Source: G963664585 sp963664585
GTDB taxonomy: Bacteria; Bacillota; Clostridia; Oscillospirales; Ruminococcaceae
Direction: 5' to 3'
Assembly (NCBI GenBank): GCA_963664585.2
Contig: CAXXEO010000006.1
Coordinates: 10,453-74,452 of the forward strand
Length of the DNA stretch: 64,000 nt
Shown: positions 7,778 to 18,100 of the stretch, piece after piece
Position numbering within the stretch: position 1 is the stretch's first letter
Layout: every line of letters begins with the position of its first letter
Notes under the pieces: generated by a model
Database searches by the model: none
The model's input: only the letters and a program-made list of their open reading frames with translations
What the model was told of the DNA's origin: nothing
Made by a program: the position numbers and the translations under genes

Positions 7778-10183
7778 TTACTTTACAACTATATTGACCA
7801 GCTTGTCCTGTACACATATTTCCTTGACGATTTGCTTGCCTATCAGAGCAGCAGCGACTTCCGGTATGGCTTTGGCGGCAGCGATGGCATCTACATTGGC
7901 TAAGTGTGCACAAACAATCATCCTGCCACGGATCTTTCCGTTTAACTGTACGGCGATCTCAACGCTTGCGCTCTTGCACTTTTCCTCGTCAAACTTTGGC
8001 CATGGCATTTGGTTCAGCATGCCCTTATAGCTGCAAACGCTCCAAAGCTCCTCGGTAACGTGAGGGGCGAAAGGATTGAGGATACCCAAAAGTGCGCCAA
8101 GCTCGGCGCGGTTGATCCTGCCAAGGTCATATATGTCGTTCATGAGGGCCATCATCGCGGCGATCGCGGTGTTGAACTTCAGATCTTCTATATCCTCGGT
8201 TACCTTTTTGATCGTACGGTGCATGGCGACTTCCAGCTCTGGGGAGAAGCTGTCCCCGGGGGTGAGAATTTCCTGAAGGCCCCACACACGTTCCAGAAAA
8301 CGCTTACAGCCCTTGATTGAAGAGGAACTCCATGGGGCTGCCTTTTCAAAGTCTCCGATGAACATCTCATACAGACGCATCGTGTCTGCGCCATACTCTT
8401 TGACGATATCGTCCGGGTTGACAACATTTCCGCGGGATTTGCTCATCTTCTCGCCGTTCTCACCCAAAATCATGCCATGGCTCGTGCGCTTGGCATAAGG
8501 TTCTGGGGTGGGGACAATGCCGATGTCGTAAAGAAACTTGTGCCAGAAGCGTGAGTACAACAGATGAAGGGTTGTATGCTCCATACCGCCGTTGTACCAA
8601 TCCACCGGGGTCCAGTATTCAAGGGCTTCTTTGGCGGCCAGCGCCGTATCACAAGTGGGATCTGTATAGCGTAAGAAGTACCATGAGGAGCCCGCCCACT
8701 GAGGCATCGTGTCGGTCTCACGCTTGGCAGGTCCGCCGCAGATAGGACAGGTCACATTGACCCATTCGTCAATACCGGCCAGCGGGGACTCTCCGCTTTC
8801 GGTAGGCTCATAAGAAGCCACCTCCGGCAGTTTGAGCGGAAGCTGGCTTTCGTCCAACGGCACTGTGCCGCATTTATCGCAATGGATAATGGGGATTGGT
8901 TCGCCCCAATAGCGCTGGCGTGAAAACACCCAGTCGCGAAGCTTATAATTCACCTTTTCGTGGGCGAGATTTTTCTCCTTTAAAAAAGCGATAATCTTCT
9001 TTTTGGCTTCATCCACAGGCAAACCGTCTATGATACCCGAATTGACCATTTGGCCGGTGGCGCAGTCGGTAAAGGCCTCTTTATCGACATCTCCGCCCTT
9101 AACAACCTCAATGATCGGCAGACCAAATTTTTTAGCGAATTCCCAGTCCCTTTCATCGTGTCCAGGGACGGCCATGATGGCGCCCGTACCGTAGGACATG
9201 AGGACATAATCTGAAATAAAAATTGGAATTTGCTCACCGTTGACAGGGTTAATGGCCATGACGCCCTGAAGCCGGACTCCTGTTTTGTCTTTGGCGACTT
9301 CGGCGCGTTCGAAATCCGACTTGCGCGCGGCGTCAGCTTGATAGGCTTTGACTTCGGACATGTTTGAGATCCTGCCCTCCCATTTTTCGAGGAAGGGATG
9401 CTCGGGCGAAAGAACCATATACGTCACACCGTACAGTGTATCAGGACGTGTGGTGAAAACCGTCATCGTGTCTCCGGCTGTTGTGCCGAAGTCAACCTCG
9501 GCACCGGTCGAACGGCCGATCCAGTTGATCTGTGAGACCTTGACACGGTCTATGTAGTCCACAAGTGAAAGATCATCGATTAAGCGCTGGGCATACTGTG
9601 TAATCCCCAGCATCCACTGACTTTTTACTTTCCGAACAACTGCCCCACCGCAGCGCTCGCAGCCCCCGCCCACAACCTCTTCGTTGGCGAGAACCACTTT
9701 ACAGGAGGTGCACCAGTTGACAGCCATCTCTTTTTTATAGGCAAGACCGTTTTTATAAAGCTGAAGGAAAATCCACTGGGTCCACTTAAAATAGTTCGGG
9801 TCGGTTGTGTTAATCTCACGATTCCAGTCAAATGAGAGACCCAACCCCTTAAGCTGCGTCTTGAAACGGGCGACATTGTCCCGCGTCACCACCTCGGGGT
9901 GGATATGGTTCTTCATGGCATAGTTTTCCGTGGGCAGTCCAAAGGCGTCCCAACCCATCGGGTAAAGAACATTGTAGCCCTGTAATCTGCGTTTGCGGGC
10001 AATGATGTCCATGGCGGTGTAGGAGCGCGGATGCCCTACATGCAGGCCCTGTCCCGACGGATAGGGGAACTCCACCAAGGCGTAATACTTTGGCTTTGTG
10101 TAGTCATTTTGGGCAGCAAAGACATTTTTTTCATCCCAGATGTCCTGCCATTTTTTTTCGATCTGTGTATAATCGTATTTCAT
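7778..10183 (-). CDS. leuS: Leucyl-tRNA synthetase
   Basis: An 801-residue class I aminoacyl-tRNA synthetase that charges tRNA-Leu. The HIGH-type motif is HVGH (PSGQGLHVGHPRSYT) and the KMSKS loop is GEKMSKSRGNVVNP. Between them are a zinc-binding insertion with CTSC and CERC pairs and the CP1 editing domain (TTRPDTLYG, then GTGAIMAVPGHDERD). The C-terminal anticodon-binding and LeuRS-specific regions are present. The start is the ATG at 10183 with GGAGG five bases upstream; the ATG twelve bases earlier overlaps that site. No T-box leader is visible upstream. rsfS lies 128 bases upstream. Confidence 0.97.
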   Translation of the reverse strand: MKYDYTQIEKKWQDIWDEKNVFAAQNDYTKPKYYALVEFPYPSGQGLHVGHPRSYTAMDIIARKRRLQGYNVLYPMGWDAFGLPTENYAMKNHIHPEVVTRDNVARFKTQLKGLGLSFDWNREINTTDPNYFKWTQWIFLQLYKNGLAYKKEMAVNWCTSCKVVLANEEVVGGGCERCGGAVVRKVKSQWMLGITQYAQRLIDDLSLVDYIDRVKVSQINWIGRSTGAEVDFGTTAGDTMTVFTTRPDTLYGVTYMVLSPEHPFLEKWEGRISNMSEVKAYQADAARKSDFERAEVAKDKTGVRLQGVMAINPVNGEQIPIFISDYVLMSYGTGAIMAVPGHDERDWEFAKKFGLPIIEVVKGGDVDKEAFTDCATGQMVNSGIIDGLPVDEAKKKIIAFLKEKNLAHEKVNYKLRDWVFSRQRYWGEPIPIIHCDKCGTVPLDESQLPLKLPEVASYEPTESGESPLAGIDEWVNVTCPICGGPAKRETDTMPQWAGSSWYFLRYTDPTCDTALAAKEALEYWTPVDWYNGGMEHTTLHLLYSRFWHKFLYDIGIVPTPEPYAKRTSHGMILGENGEKMSKSRGNVVNPDDIVKEYGADTMRLYEMFIGDFEKAAPWSSSSIKGCKRFLERVWGLQEILTPGDSFSPELEVAMHRTIKKVTEDIEDLKFNTAIAAMMALMNDIYDLGRINRAELGALLGILNPFAPHVTEELWSVCSYKGMLNQMPWPKFDEEKCKSASVEIAVQLNGKIRGRMIVCAHLANVDAIAAAKAIPEVAAALIGKQIVKEICVQDKLVNIVVK

Positions 10184-10311
10184 ACTGACCTCCATATTGT
10201 ACCGCGCAAAAAAGACAGGCCGGTTTTATACCCGCTCTTTGTCTTCTCGCAGTCGGCACATCGGCTGTGCCCACCATCGGCGGCAAGCGTTCAAAAATAG
10301 TATAGACCGTT

Positions 10312-10653
10312 TTATGTCCGATCAACCACGGGGGCATCAGACCATAGGCGTTCGAGGCTGTAAAACCTTCGTGTCTCTTCAAGAAAGATGTGGACGATCA
10401 CATCGTAATAGTCCATCAAGATCCAGCCCGCCGACTGGTAGCCCTCCATCCTTTTGAGCTGCACCCCTTGGGCGCTTAAACGTTTATCCAGCTCGTCGGC
10501 CAGCGCTTTTGTCTGGGTTGTGCTTGTTCCTGTGGCGATAACAAAATAATCACCAATGGTAGTAAGCTCACCGATTTGCACGATGCGCAGGTCGCCTGCC
10601 TTTTTTTCATCGAGAATATCTGCGGCTTTTTTCGCCAGTTCTAACGATGTCAA
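10312..10653 (-). CDS. rsfS: Ribosome silencing factor RsfS
   Basis: A 113-residue Iojap/YbeB family protein. It binds ribosomal protein L14 and blocks subunit joining when nutrients are limiting. The core GDYFVIATGTSTTQTKALAD, then GYQSAGWILMDYYDVIVHIF and the FYSLERLW end are diagnostic. The gene lies between the LCP gene and leuS; rsfS downstream of nadD/yqeK is the usual Firmicute order, here with an LCP gene between. Confidence 0.95.
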   Translation of the reverse strand: MTSLELAKKAADILDEKKAGDLRIVQIGELTTIGDYFVIATGTSTTQTKALADELDKRLSAQGVQLKRMEGYQSAGWILMDYYDVIVHIFLEETRRFYSLERLWSDAPVVDRT

Positions 10654-10780
10654 ATTTCATTTTCCTCCCTTTCGGAGCTACTCTGTTTTATGAATAATCA
10701 GCCCCCCGCTTTCCTCTATACAAAGGGAAACTAAGGCACTGCTGCTTCTCATCTTAATCGGTAAAAGGGCCTCTGTCCTT

Positions 10781-11857
10781 TTATGACGCATATCGGGTGT
10801 CAAGCATGTCTGCCGTAAAAGTCTCCCCGGCGCCAAAGTGGTCTTTGAGAATCGTGGCAAAGGCTTTTCTGTTTACCTCGGCAACCGAATATTTGCCGTT
10901 GGCGGCAGTATAGACCGGTAGGGTAAACATTTTGATACTATTCTGATCCATGGAAAAAGCCGCGCTTGCTAAAGAGGTCAGCCTGCCTAAAGAGAGATCT
11001 GTCTTGATCTCGCGATAGTTCTCTAAAACCAACTGAAGGCATTTAAGCTTTCCGGCCTTTCGAGCTGTGGAGAGGGCGGATTGCATAAACACTTGCTGGG
11101 TGCTGATACGGCCAAGATCTCCGTTTTTGTAGCCCTGACGATAGCGGATCAACCATTCCGCTTTTTCGCCTGTCAATGTTTGCTTGCCCTCATAGATAAC
11201 CCGGTCAGTTGTATAGTCGATCTGATAAGGTATATTCACCTCAACGCCGCCCAGTGAATCAACAATTTTTCGAAAGCCTTCAAGAGTTACCATCGCATAA
11301 GAATCGACCCTGAGGCAGAACTGGCTTTCTATAATATCCTTTAGCTCAGCTATGCCGTCTTTCTGATTGGTGGGATGGGCGTACACCTCATTGATTTTTC
11401 CAGACTGATATCCTTGCCCCACAAAGGTATCCCTCGGGATTGAAATGACATTCACCTTGCCCCCTTCTACGTCGAACCTGGCAAGCATGATCACATCTGT
11501 TAATTTCTTACTTCCATCCAGACCACAAACAAGTATATTGGTCGTATTTCCTGTAACGGGCTCCAAGATGGGTTTTCGTTTAACGATTTTGCTGCTTTGG
11601 CTGCTTTGGTTTCTTACGGCACTTTGAGTACTTTGAGAGCCTTGGGTACTTTGAGTGCTTTCGGCATTTTCAGTGCTTTTGATGGTTTCGGTACTTTCGG
11701 CGCCTTCAGGTTCCATTGCCTCATCAGTAATGGGCTGTACATCGAGCGGCACATAATGAATCTCACGATACTGCCCTATGGCGATCCATGTCGCAGCCAA
11801 TACGACGGCAGCCAAGCTAAGCACCAGCACCAGAATTCTGCTTCTTACCCTATTCAT
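10781..11857 (-). CDS. LytR-CpsA-Psr (LCP) family wall-polymer transferase
   Basis: A 358-residue protein with one N-terminal membrane anchor (ILVLVLSLAAVVLAATWIAI), then a low-complexity Ser/Thr/Gln linker (about residues 50-95, with STQSTQGSQSTQS), then the LCP catalytic domain outside the membrane. LCP landmarks are seen in ILVCGLD, DVIMLARFD, VISIPRDTFV, GKINEVYAH and IRYRQGYKNGDLGRISTQQ. The family transfers anionic polymers from lipid carriers to peptidoglycan. It begins 15 bases after the nadD-yqeK stop, so it is probably in the same operon. The Ser/Gln-rich linker is longer than is common. Confidence 0.92.
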   Translation of the reverse strand: MNRVRSRILVLVLSLAAVVLAATWIAIGQYREIHYVPLDVQPITDEAMEPEGAESTETIKSTENAESTQSTQGSQSTQSAVRNQSSQSSKIVKRKPILEPVTGNTTNILVCGLDGSKKLTDVIMLARFDVEGGKVNVISIPRDTFVGQGYQSGKINEVYAHPTNQKDGIAELKDIIESQFCLRVDSYAMVTLEGFRKIVDSLGGVEVNIPYQIDYTTDRVIYEGKQTLTGEKAEWLIRYRQGYKNGDLGRISTQQVFMQSALSTARKAGKLKCLQLVLENYREIKTDLSLGRLTSLASAAFSMDQNSIKMFTLPVYTAANGKYSVAEVNRKAFATILKDHFGAGETFTADMLDTRYAS

Positions 11858-11872
11858 CCGCGGCAGTCCCCC

Positions 11873-13045
11873 TTACGCCAACACCTCCGCAAAGAAGTTG
11901 TAGGCGTTAAAAGTTTCATCATATACCGGACTGCCTTTTGAAACAAGATCGGTTATTTGAAAAGAAAGTGCCTTCAGCATCGCCTGATCCAGGCTTTCAT
12001 AACTGATTTGGCGCATCTCTTCAACACCGTGATATTCTCTGTCCTCTGAAATCAGATCGGCCAGATAGATAATCTTTTCAAGGCTTTGCATGTCCGCGCG
12101 CCCGGTGGAATGATATCTGACTGCATTGATGATCCGGGCGTTGTGTATAGATAATTCCCACTTAATATATCCAGCGGCTGCGAAACCATGCCAGACTTTC
12201 GGGGTTTTTTTAAAAGCACTTCCATAAATTATATCAGATTTGGCAAGTATTTGCAATAAATGTGCAGATGAACTCTCTTTACAAAGATCGTGTACAATTC
12301 CGGCGACATAAGCAGTGTTCGGTTCTTCTCCATAATGGGACGCCAGTTTTTTCGCTTCTTCGGCAACCATCATGCTATGATGAAGCCGCTTTGCGCTGAG
12401 CATCTGGTGTGCTTCGCTGATATAGCGCTCGTACGGCCAGGGATAGTCGGATTCTTTGTAGCCGTAAAGCCCGTTTTGCTTGATATAGTCCAGACAAACC
12501 GGTGGAATACTTTTGTCGATCGGGGCGTTTCCCTCTCTGATCTCTGTAGAAGAAAGTGGTAAAGGAAGCTGTTCGCAGACAAAGGCAGACGCCCCCATCA
12601 TGGATAGCTCGCGAGCTTTTTTTTGGAGGCTTGCCAGCTCGCCGTACTCACGCGGGCAGGTTACGATAGAAGCCAGATTAAATATTTTCTGGGGGTTTCG
12701 CCAATTGGACAGGGTCAAGAACATATCCCCACCCATGATTAAGAAAAGGTCGTCCTCAGGGTGCTGCCTTTTGATCTCCCCAAGGGTATCCACAGTATAG
12801 CTCACCCCGCCCCGCGCGATTTCCATATCGCTGATTATAAAACGGTTGTCATCTATAAAGGCAAGTCGGCAAAGTTCGAGTCGGTGATCGGGTGAGGGCA
12901 GCTCTTCAGTGACTTTATGCGGGGGAATAAGAGCCGGTATGACAAGCACACTGTCCAGCGAAAAGCTATCCGCACAACCCCTTGCCAGCGCTAGATGCCC
13001 ATTGTGGATAGGGTTAAAGGTTCCACCGAATACACCGATGCGCAT
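11873..13045 (-). CDS. nadD: Fused nicotinate-nucleotide adenylyltransferase and YqeK HD-domain hydrolase
   Basis: A 390-residue two-domain protein. Residues 1-190 are NadD, which makes nicotinic acid adenine dinucleotide for NAD synthesis: GTFNPIHNGHLALA holds the nucleotidyl-transfer HxGH motif and SSTEIREG the second signature. Residues 200-390 are YqeK, an HD-domain diadenosine-tetraphosphate hydrolase: RLHHSMMVAEEA and GIVHDLCKE supply the metal-binding His and HD pair. In many Firmicutes these are two adjacent genes; here they form one continuous reading frame. Upstream is yhbY, downstream the LCP gene. Confidence 0.95.
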   Translation of the reverse strand: MRIGVFGGTFNPIHNGHLALARGCADSFSLDSVLVIPALIPPHKVTEELPSPDHRLELCRLAFIDDNRFIISDMEIARGGVSYTVDTLGEIKRQHPEDDLFLIMGGDMFLTLSNWRNPQKIFNLASIVTCPREYGELASLQKKARELSMMGASAFVCEQLPLPLSSTEIREGNAPIDKSIPPVCLDYIKQNGLYGYKESDYPWPYERYISEAHQMLSAKRLHHSMMVAEEAKKLASHYGEEPNTAYVAGIVHDLCKESSSAHLLQILAKSDIIYGSAFKKTPKVWHGFAAAGYIKWELSIHNARIINAVRYHSTGRADMQSLEKIIYLADLISEDREYHGVEEMRQISYESLDQAMLKALSFQITDLVSKGSPVYDETFNAYNFFAEVLA

Positions 13046-13092
13046 CAGGGCACCCCCTTTTCTGATGATTTTGATTCCTGCCTATCGAAAAC

Positions 13093-13135
13093 AGAACTTT
13101 TCTATCTGTCTGCCCCGAAGTTGAAACAGACAGAG
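13093..13135. repeat. Short palindrome of the TCTATCTGTCTGCC type
   Basis: TTTTCTATCTGTCTGCCCC is followed after about ten bases by CAGACAGAG, giving a CTGTCTG/CAGACAG stem. Related arms occur at 2960-3010 and 43856-43904. It sits between yhbY and nadD. Confidence 0.5.
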
Positions 13136-13162
13136 TTCAAACTTTCTGTTTACTCTTTAGGC

Positions 13163-13459
13163 CTAATCGATCTCGATTACAGGCTTTTTACGGTTTCTGC
13201 GAAAAATGACAAGTCGGCTGCCAATTACCTGAACGGGCAATGCCTCTGTGGCCTCGCAAAGGGCATCACAGGCCTCCCGCGCGGTAAAGAGGGAGCTAGG
13301 CAAAACGCGGAGCTTTATCAGCTCACGGGCGGTAAGCGCGTCATCAACCTGCTTGATCAGTTCAGGGGAGATGGGGTTTTTGCCGATCTGTAGGATAGTA
13401 TCAATACCATTTGCCTGCGCGCGCAAATTGGCGCGCTGTTTGGCGGTAAGCTGTATCAT
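13163..13459 (-). CDS. yhbY: CRM-domain RNA-binding protein YhbY
   Basis: A 98-residue protein made of a single CRM domain: LTAKQRANLRAQANGIDTIL, the GKNPISPELIKQVDDALTAR segment and VIGSRLVIFRR. The family binds pre-50S ribosomal particles. The position, three bases after the rdgB stop and before nadD, matches a frequent Firmicute gene order. An ATG with AGGT-like spacing precedes the frame. Confidence 0.93.
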   Translation of the reverse strand: MIQLTAKQRANLRAQANGIDTILQIGKNPISPELIKQVDDALTARELIKLRVLPSSLFTAREACDALCEATEALPVQVIGSRLVIFRRNRKKPVIEID

Positions 13460-13462
13460 TTA

Positions 13463-14056
13463 TTATACCTCGTTTAATATTTCATTCATTTTCAAGGAAA
13501 GCATTTTGAGCGCTGCCCCCCGGTGGCTAATCCTGTCCTTTTCTCCATCATCAAGCTGGGCAAAACTCTGTCCGTTCACCATAAAAATGGGGTCATAACC
13601 GAAGCCATTTTCCCCGATCGGTTGATAGCCGATGCTTCCCTGACAGATCCCCTCAAAGGTGTATACCTCACCAGCGGCCGTGATGAAGGCGATCGCGCTG
13701 ACAAACTGCGCACGGCGCGCCTCAGTTTGAACACCGGCAAGCTCGGCTAAGAGGGCATCCATTTTCAGAGGGTATGGCGTGTCTTCGCCCATGTACCGGG
13801 CAGAATAAACCCCCGGACGACCATTCAAAGCGTCCACACAGAGGCCAGAATCATCGGCGATGACAGCTTCTCCTGTCAGGTTATGGATTGTTTTCGCCTT
13901 GATGATCGCGTTTTCCGCAAATGATTTCCCATTCTCAATGATTTCAATGTTAATTCCAGATTCTTTGAGTCCGAAAGCCTCGATGCCAAATGATGTGAGA
14001 ATACGCTCGAGTTCCGCAAGCTTTGCTGAGTTATTGGTGGCGGCGATCAGACGCAT
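13463..14056 (-). CDS. rdgB: XTP/dITP diphosphatase (RdgB/HAM1)
   Basis: A 197-residue nucleotide-pool sanitising enzyme that hydrolyses XTP, ITP and dITP to monophosphates. Motifs seen are AATNNSAKLAELERIL, the ADDSGLCVDALNGRPGVYSA loop and FGYDPIF with the DDGEKDRISHRG(A)AL end. The ATG at 14056 overlaps the ftsY stop by one base (TGATG), so the two genes are translationally coupled; I prefer it to the TTG one codon earlier. Confidence 0.96.
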   Translation of the reverse strand: MRLIAATNNSAKLAELERILTSFGIEAFGLKESGINIEIIENGKSFAENAIIKAKTIHNLTGEAVIADDSGLCVDALNGRPGVYSARYMGEDTPYPLKMDALLAELAGVQTEARRAQFVSAIAFITAAGEVYTFEGICQGSIGYQPIGENGFGYDPIFMVNGQSFAQLDDGEKDRISHRGAALKMLSLKMNEILNEV

Positions 14057-14955
14057 CAAGCTTCCTCCTCGTCTCCGAAAATGGCGTTGGCAAAAGCGGC
14101 AGGGTCAAAAGGCATCAGATCGTTTACTCCCTCACCCATTCCCACATACTCCACGGGGATACCCGTTTCGGCTACGATTGCGATTACAACGCCGCCCTTG
14201 GCTGTGCCATCCAGTTTGGTGAGAACGATTCCCGTAATACCGGCCGCCTCTTTGAAAAGCTTTGCCTGGCTGACCGCGTTCTGCCCAGTAGTGGCGTCGA
14301 CCACCAAAAGCACCTCAACGGGGGCGTCAGGCAACTCGCGATCGATGATCCTTTTGACCTTGGAGAGCTCATCCATCAAATTTTTGCGATTATGAAGCCG
14401 TCCCGCGGTGTCGCAGATAATAAGGTCGGCCTCTCTCGCCTTTCCGGCACTGATCGCGTCGTGAATGACCGCAGCGGGGTCTGCACCCTCAGAGTGACGT
14501 ATTACCGACGCGCCCACTCTGTCACCCCAGATCTGTAGCTGTTCTACGGCAGCTGCACGGAAGGTGTCGCCTGCGGCGAGGATCACCTTTCCGCCTTTTA
14601 CTCTTTCGATGGCAGCAATCTTGCCGATGGTTGTCGTCTTGCCGACCCCGTTGACACCCACCATGAGGATCAGACGGGGACGTGCGCTTCCCATTTTCGG
14701 CTTTTGACTTCCTGAGGAGAGAATGTCGGCAATTACCGATTTGAGAAGGGGCTTCACCTCTTCAGGAGAGCGGGCTCCTTCTTGTTTCACGCGTTTTTTG
14801 AGCTCGGTGATGATGCGCTGGGAAGTCCCCATCCCCACATCCGCAGTGATCATCACCTCTTCCAGTTCGTCATAAAGCTCATCGTCAATCTTGGAAAAAC
14901 TCGCCAGCGCACCCAGGCGCTTAAAGCTTTCGCCTATATTCTTGAAAAAAGACAT
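14056..14955 (-). CDS. ftsY: Signal recognition particle receptor FtsY
   Basis: A 299-residue SRP GTPase that docks ribosome-SRP complexes at the membrane. It consists only of the N and G domains: the helical N domain (1-90), the P-loop GVNGVGKTTT (100-109), DTFRAAAVEQLQIWG, DTAGRLHNRKNLMDEL and TKLDGTAKGG. The long acidic A domain found in some bacteria is absent, as is usual in Firmicutes. It follows smc downstream, with a 230-base gap containing a dispersed repeat. Confidence 0.97.
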   Translation of the reverse strand: MSFFKNIGESFKRLGALASFSKIDDELYDELEEVMITADVGMGTSQRIITELKKRVKQEGARSPEEVKPLLKSVIADILSSGSQKPKMGSARPRLILMVGVNGVGKTTTIGKIAAIERVKGGKVILAAGDTFRAAAVEQLQIWGDRVGASVIRHSEGADPAAVIHDAISAGKAREADLIICDTAGRLHNRKNLMDELSKVKRIIDRELPDAPVEVLLVVDATTGQNAVSQAKLFKEAAGITGIVLTKLDGTAKGGVVIAIVAETGIPVEYVGMGEGVNDLMPFDPAAFANAIFGDEEEA

Positions 14956-15057
14956 ATTTTCGTCCTCTCTCCTGCGGAAGCTATTTGCTTAACATCCTCT
15001 CCCCTCCGCAGGGTGAAACAGAATGTATATGGTAAGATTGAATTGATTTCAAATTAC

Positions 15058-15131
15058 TAGTACCTTGTGAAATCCAAATTTTTCATGGCAATGGGTTTAA
15101 TGTACAAGTTTAAGATGTTGCCTTGTACTCG
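15058..15131. repeat. Dispersed 74-bp repeat, copy A (between smc and ftsY)
   Basis: Begins TAGTACCTTGTGAAATCC, contains TTTTTCATGGCAATGGGTTT and ends in GTACAAGTTTAAGATGTTG plus CCTTGTACT. The last part forms a GTACAAG/CTTGTAC stem. It is about 85 percent identical by eye to 44976-45049, and a fragment lies at 4490. The rest of the 14956-15185 gap holds another palindrome, CAGTATGCC/GGCATACTG at 15146-15176, 10 bases past the smc stop and without a T-run. Confidence 0.8.
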
Positions 15132-15185
15132 CCGGATTTTTCTGTCAGTATGCCCGGCATGCGACCAGGCATACTGATATGTATC

Positions 15186-18100
15186 CTACTTGATGCCCAA
15201 CTTGCCCTCAACCTCGGCCACATTGAGCTGAAGGAGCTTGGAAACGCCCTCTTCCTGCATCGTAACGCCATAGAGTACGTCCGCTTCTTCCATCGTGCCG
15301 CGACGATGGGTGATGGCGATGAACTGAGTCTTGTCTGTCATTCTTCGCATATACTGAGCGAATTTGGTCACGTTTACATCATCCAATGCTGCCTCAATCT
15401 CGTCGATCAGGCAGAAGGGCGCAGGGTTGACCTTCATGATCGCAAAGTAAATTGCAATGGCCACAAAAGCCTGTTCACCACCGGAAAGCTCGGCGAGGTT
15501 CTTAATCAGTTTTCCCGGAGGCTGCACCATTATATCAATACCGCTCTCCAAAATATCACCCGCTTCTGAAAGGGTCAGGTTTGCTCTTCCCCCACCGAAA
15601 AGCTCAGTAAATATCAAGGAAAAGTTTTGGGCGATCAGCGTGAAGTTTTTCGAAAATATCTCCTGCATTTGAAAAGTCAACTCACCGATCATCCGCATAA
15701 GCTCAGCCTTTGAGCGTTCAACATCGGCAAGCTGCGCGCCCAAAAACTCATAGCGGGCGCTTACTTCCTTATATTCCTCAATGGCGCTTAGATTAACGCT
15801 TCCGATCGCCTTGATCTTATTGCGAAGCTCTATGAGTTGGCGGCCCGCCTTTTGTGGATCCTCCAGACGCACGGCCTGTTCAAGTGCTTGGGAAAGTGTT
15901 AGCTCATACTCGTCCCATAGCTTTGCAACCGTACTGTCGTTTTCGCTCTGTAGGGAGTTCTTTTTCTCCTCAAGACGCACCATTTCACGGTAGGCAATCT
16001 CTCTTCTCGCGGAGATCTGCTTAAGCTCGCCGCGAAGCTTGGCGGTCTGCTGCTCACAAGCTTCCCTCTCGCGGGATTTATGCATGATGGCTTCCTGAAT
16101 AGAAGAACTTTCGAGAGAAAGGGTCTCTTTCTCTTTTTGCAGCGTACCGATACGCAGGGTAATCTCCTGATTTTTGGCCGTCAGTTCCTCGGTGCGCAAG
16201 GTCAGGTCAGCATTTCTTTTGTCGCCCGCAGTAAGTCTTACGCGAAGCTGCTCTTCGCCCAGAGAGAGAAGCTCTATATCTTTTTCACAAAGCATCTGCC
16301 CTGTCGTCAGCTGTGATATGAGTGCCGCGCCTTCGGTGGCTGATAACTGGGAGGCTGCGCGCTTATCCGTAAGCCCGGCGATCTCCAGCTGGACCTGGGC
16401 CATATCCTTTTCCAAAAGAATCAGAAGCTCGGCGGCATCTGTACTCGCAGCATGCATCTCATCAATACGAAGGGCAAGAAGGCGCTCTTCCTCCTTGGCG
16501 TTTGTCATAGAAGCCTCCGCCTCGGCCAGTGTATTTCGCAGTTGACGGAGCTCTGCACTGTAACGGATCTCATCTTCGCCGCCGCTTTTTTGCTGAGCCT
16601 GTGTGGCGACAATTTCAGCCTGAATGGCTGAGAGATCACGGTCTAGTTCGGCCGCCTGACGTGAAAGCTCACCGGCGTCCTTTTCGATCCCATCCGCCTG
16701 TGCGAGAAGGCGGTCAATTTCGCCCTGTCGCCCTAATATCCCTACAGAGCGCGCGGTGTATCCGCCGGTCATCGAGCCACCTGCGTTGACCATCTGCCCG
16801 TCCAGAGTGACGACCCTGAAACGGTAGCCATTATTCTTTGCCATGGAGACGGCGTTGTCAAGATTATCGGCGATGACGATCCGACCTAAAATCCAGTCGA
16901 CAACCCCCCGGTAGGCGGGGGCGCATGTGACAAGCGCGCTGGCGATGCCGAGAAAGCCTTTTTCCTTCTGAAAGCTCCCCGCTTCCATCGAGGTTCCCTT
17001 CACAGAGGTGATTGGCAAAAAGGTTGCTCGTCCCGATTTAGAAGTGGAAAGCATGTTGATGGCCCGTTTGGCCACTTCTTCGCTGTCAACCACGATGTTT
17101 TGCAGAGCTTGTCCCAAAGCGGTTTCAATAGCGGTGGAATAACGGTTATCCGTATCGATGATTTTCGATATTGGGCCATGTATACCCTTAAGCTGGCCAG
17201 TTTCCGCCTGTTTAACGATATACTTGACACTGGAGGCAAAACCCTCCATATTTTTATCGAGGTCTGACAGAAGTCTGGCACGCTGGCGAAGCTCGCCGGC
17301 TTTTGTCATAAGCTCGTTTTCCTTTGTTCTGATGCCTGTAAGCTTTTCTTGCCGTCCTTGGCGCTTCAGCTCGTACCCCTTGATGTAGTTTTGAAGGGTG
17401 CCTATATTTTCGGTGATTCCGCTGATCAACTCCTCGCAATCCGCAATTTCACCACGGATGCGTTCCAGGTTTTGCACCCGGATTTCGGCGTCAGCGGACA
17501 ATCCACCGAGTCGGTTTTTGCTTTCGCCGATCAGCGTTGTCGAGGATGCAGCCATAAGCTTTGCCTTTTCGATTCCCTCAAAAAGTCCGCTTCGGCGCAA
17601 GCGCAGTTTGTCGAGTTCATCCATCGAGGCGTTCTGCTCGGCCTGTACCCCATCCAAAGCGGCAGACGCTTCTTCAATTTGAATTCGGATTTTCTCGGCT
17701 TCAATCCGTTTGTCCGATATTTCCCGGCCTTTTTTTTTGAGTTCTTCCTCCATTTCGCCCCTTGACATGCATGATGAATCGATCTCCTCACGCGCTTCGG
17801 CGATGGAACGGGTATTATGCTGTATGTCATTTTGCAAAACAGCGCTTTCGGATTCAAACTGCGAAATCCTTTCACCGGCGCTTTTAAGCTCGGTGCGAAG
17901 CTCTTCAATCTTCAGTATGCACGCCTGCATGTTTTCAAAAAGTGAAGTTGTGTGGCTTTCAGCACTAGCCGTTTCGGTATCCGCCTTGTCAAGATCACTT
18001 TTAGACGCCATCAACAGGTCGTTCTGCTGACGAAGGGCAGCCGTAATGCCGGACAGAGAATGGGTCCAGACTGATATTTCAAGGGTCTTCTTCTCCTCGG

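Noticed and set aside
10184..10311. T-box riboswitch ahead of leuS, and likewise ahead of asnS (56141-56489)
   Set aside because: No T-box sequence (TGG-ACCGCG) or specifier-like stem is present in either region.
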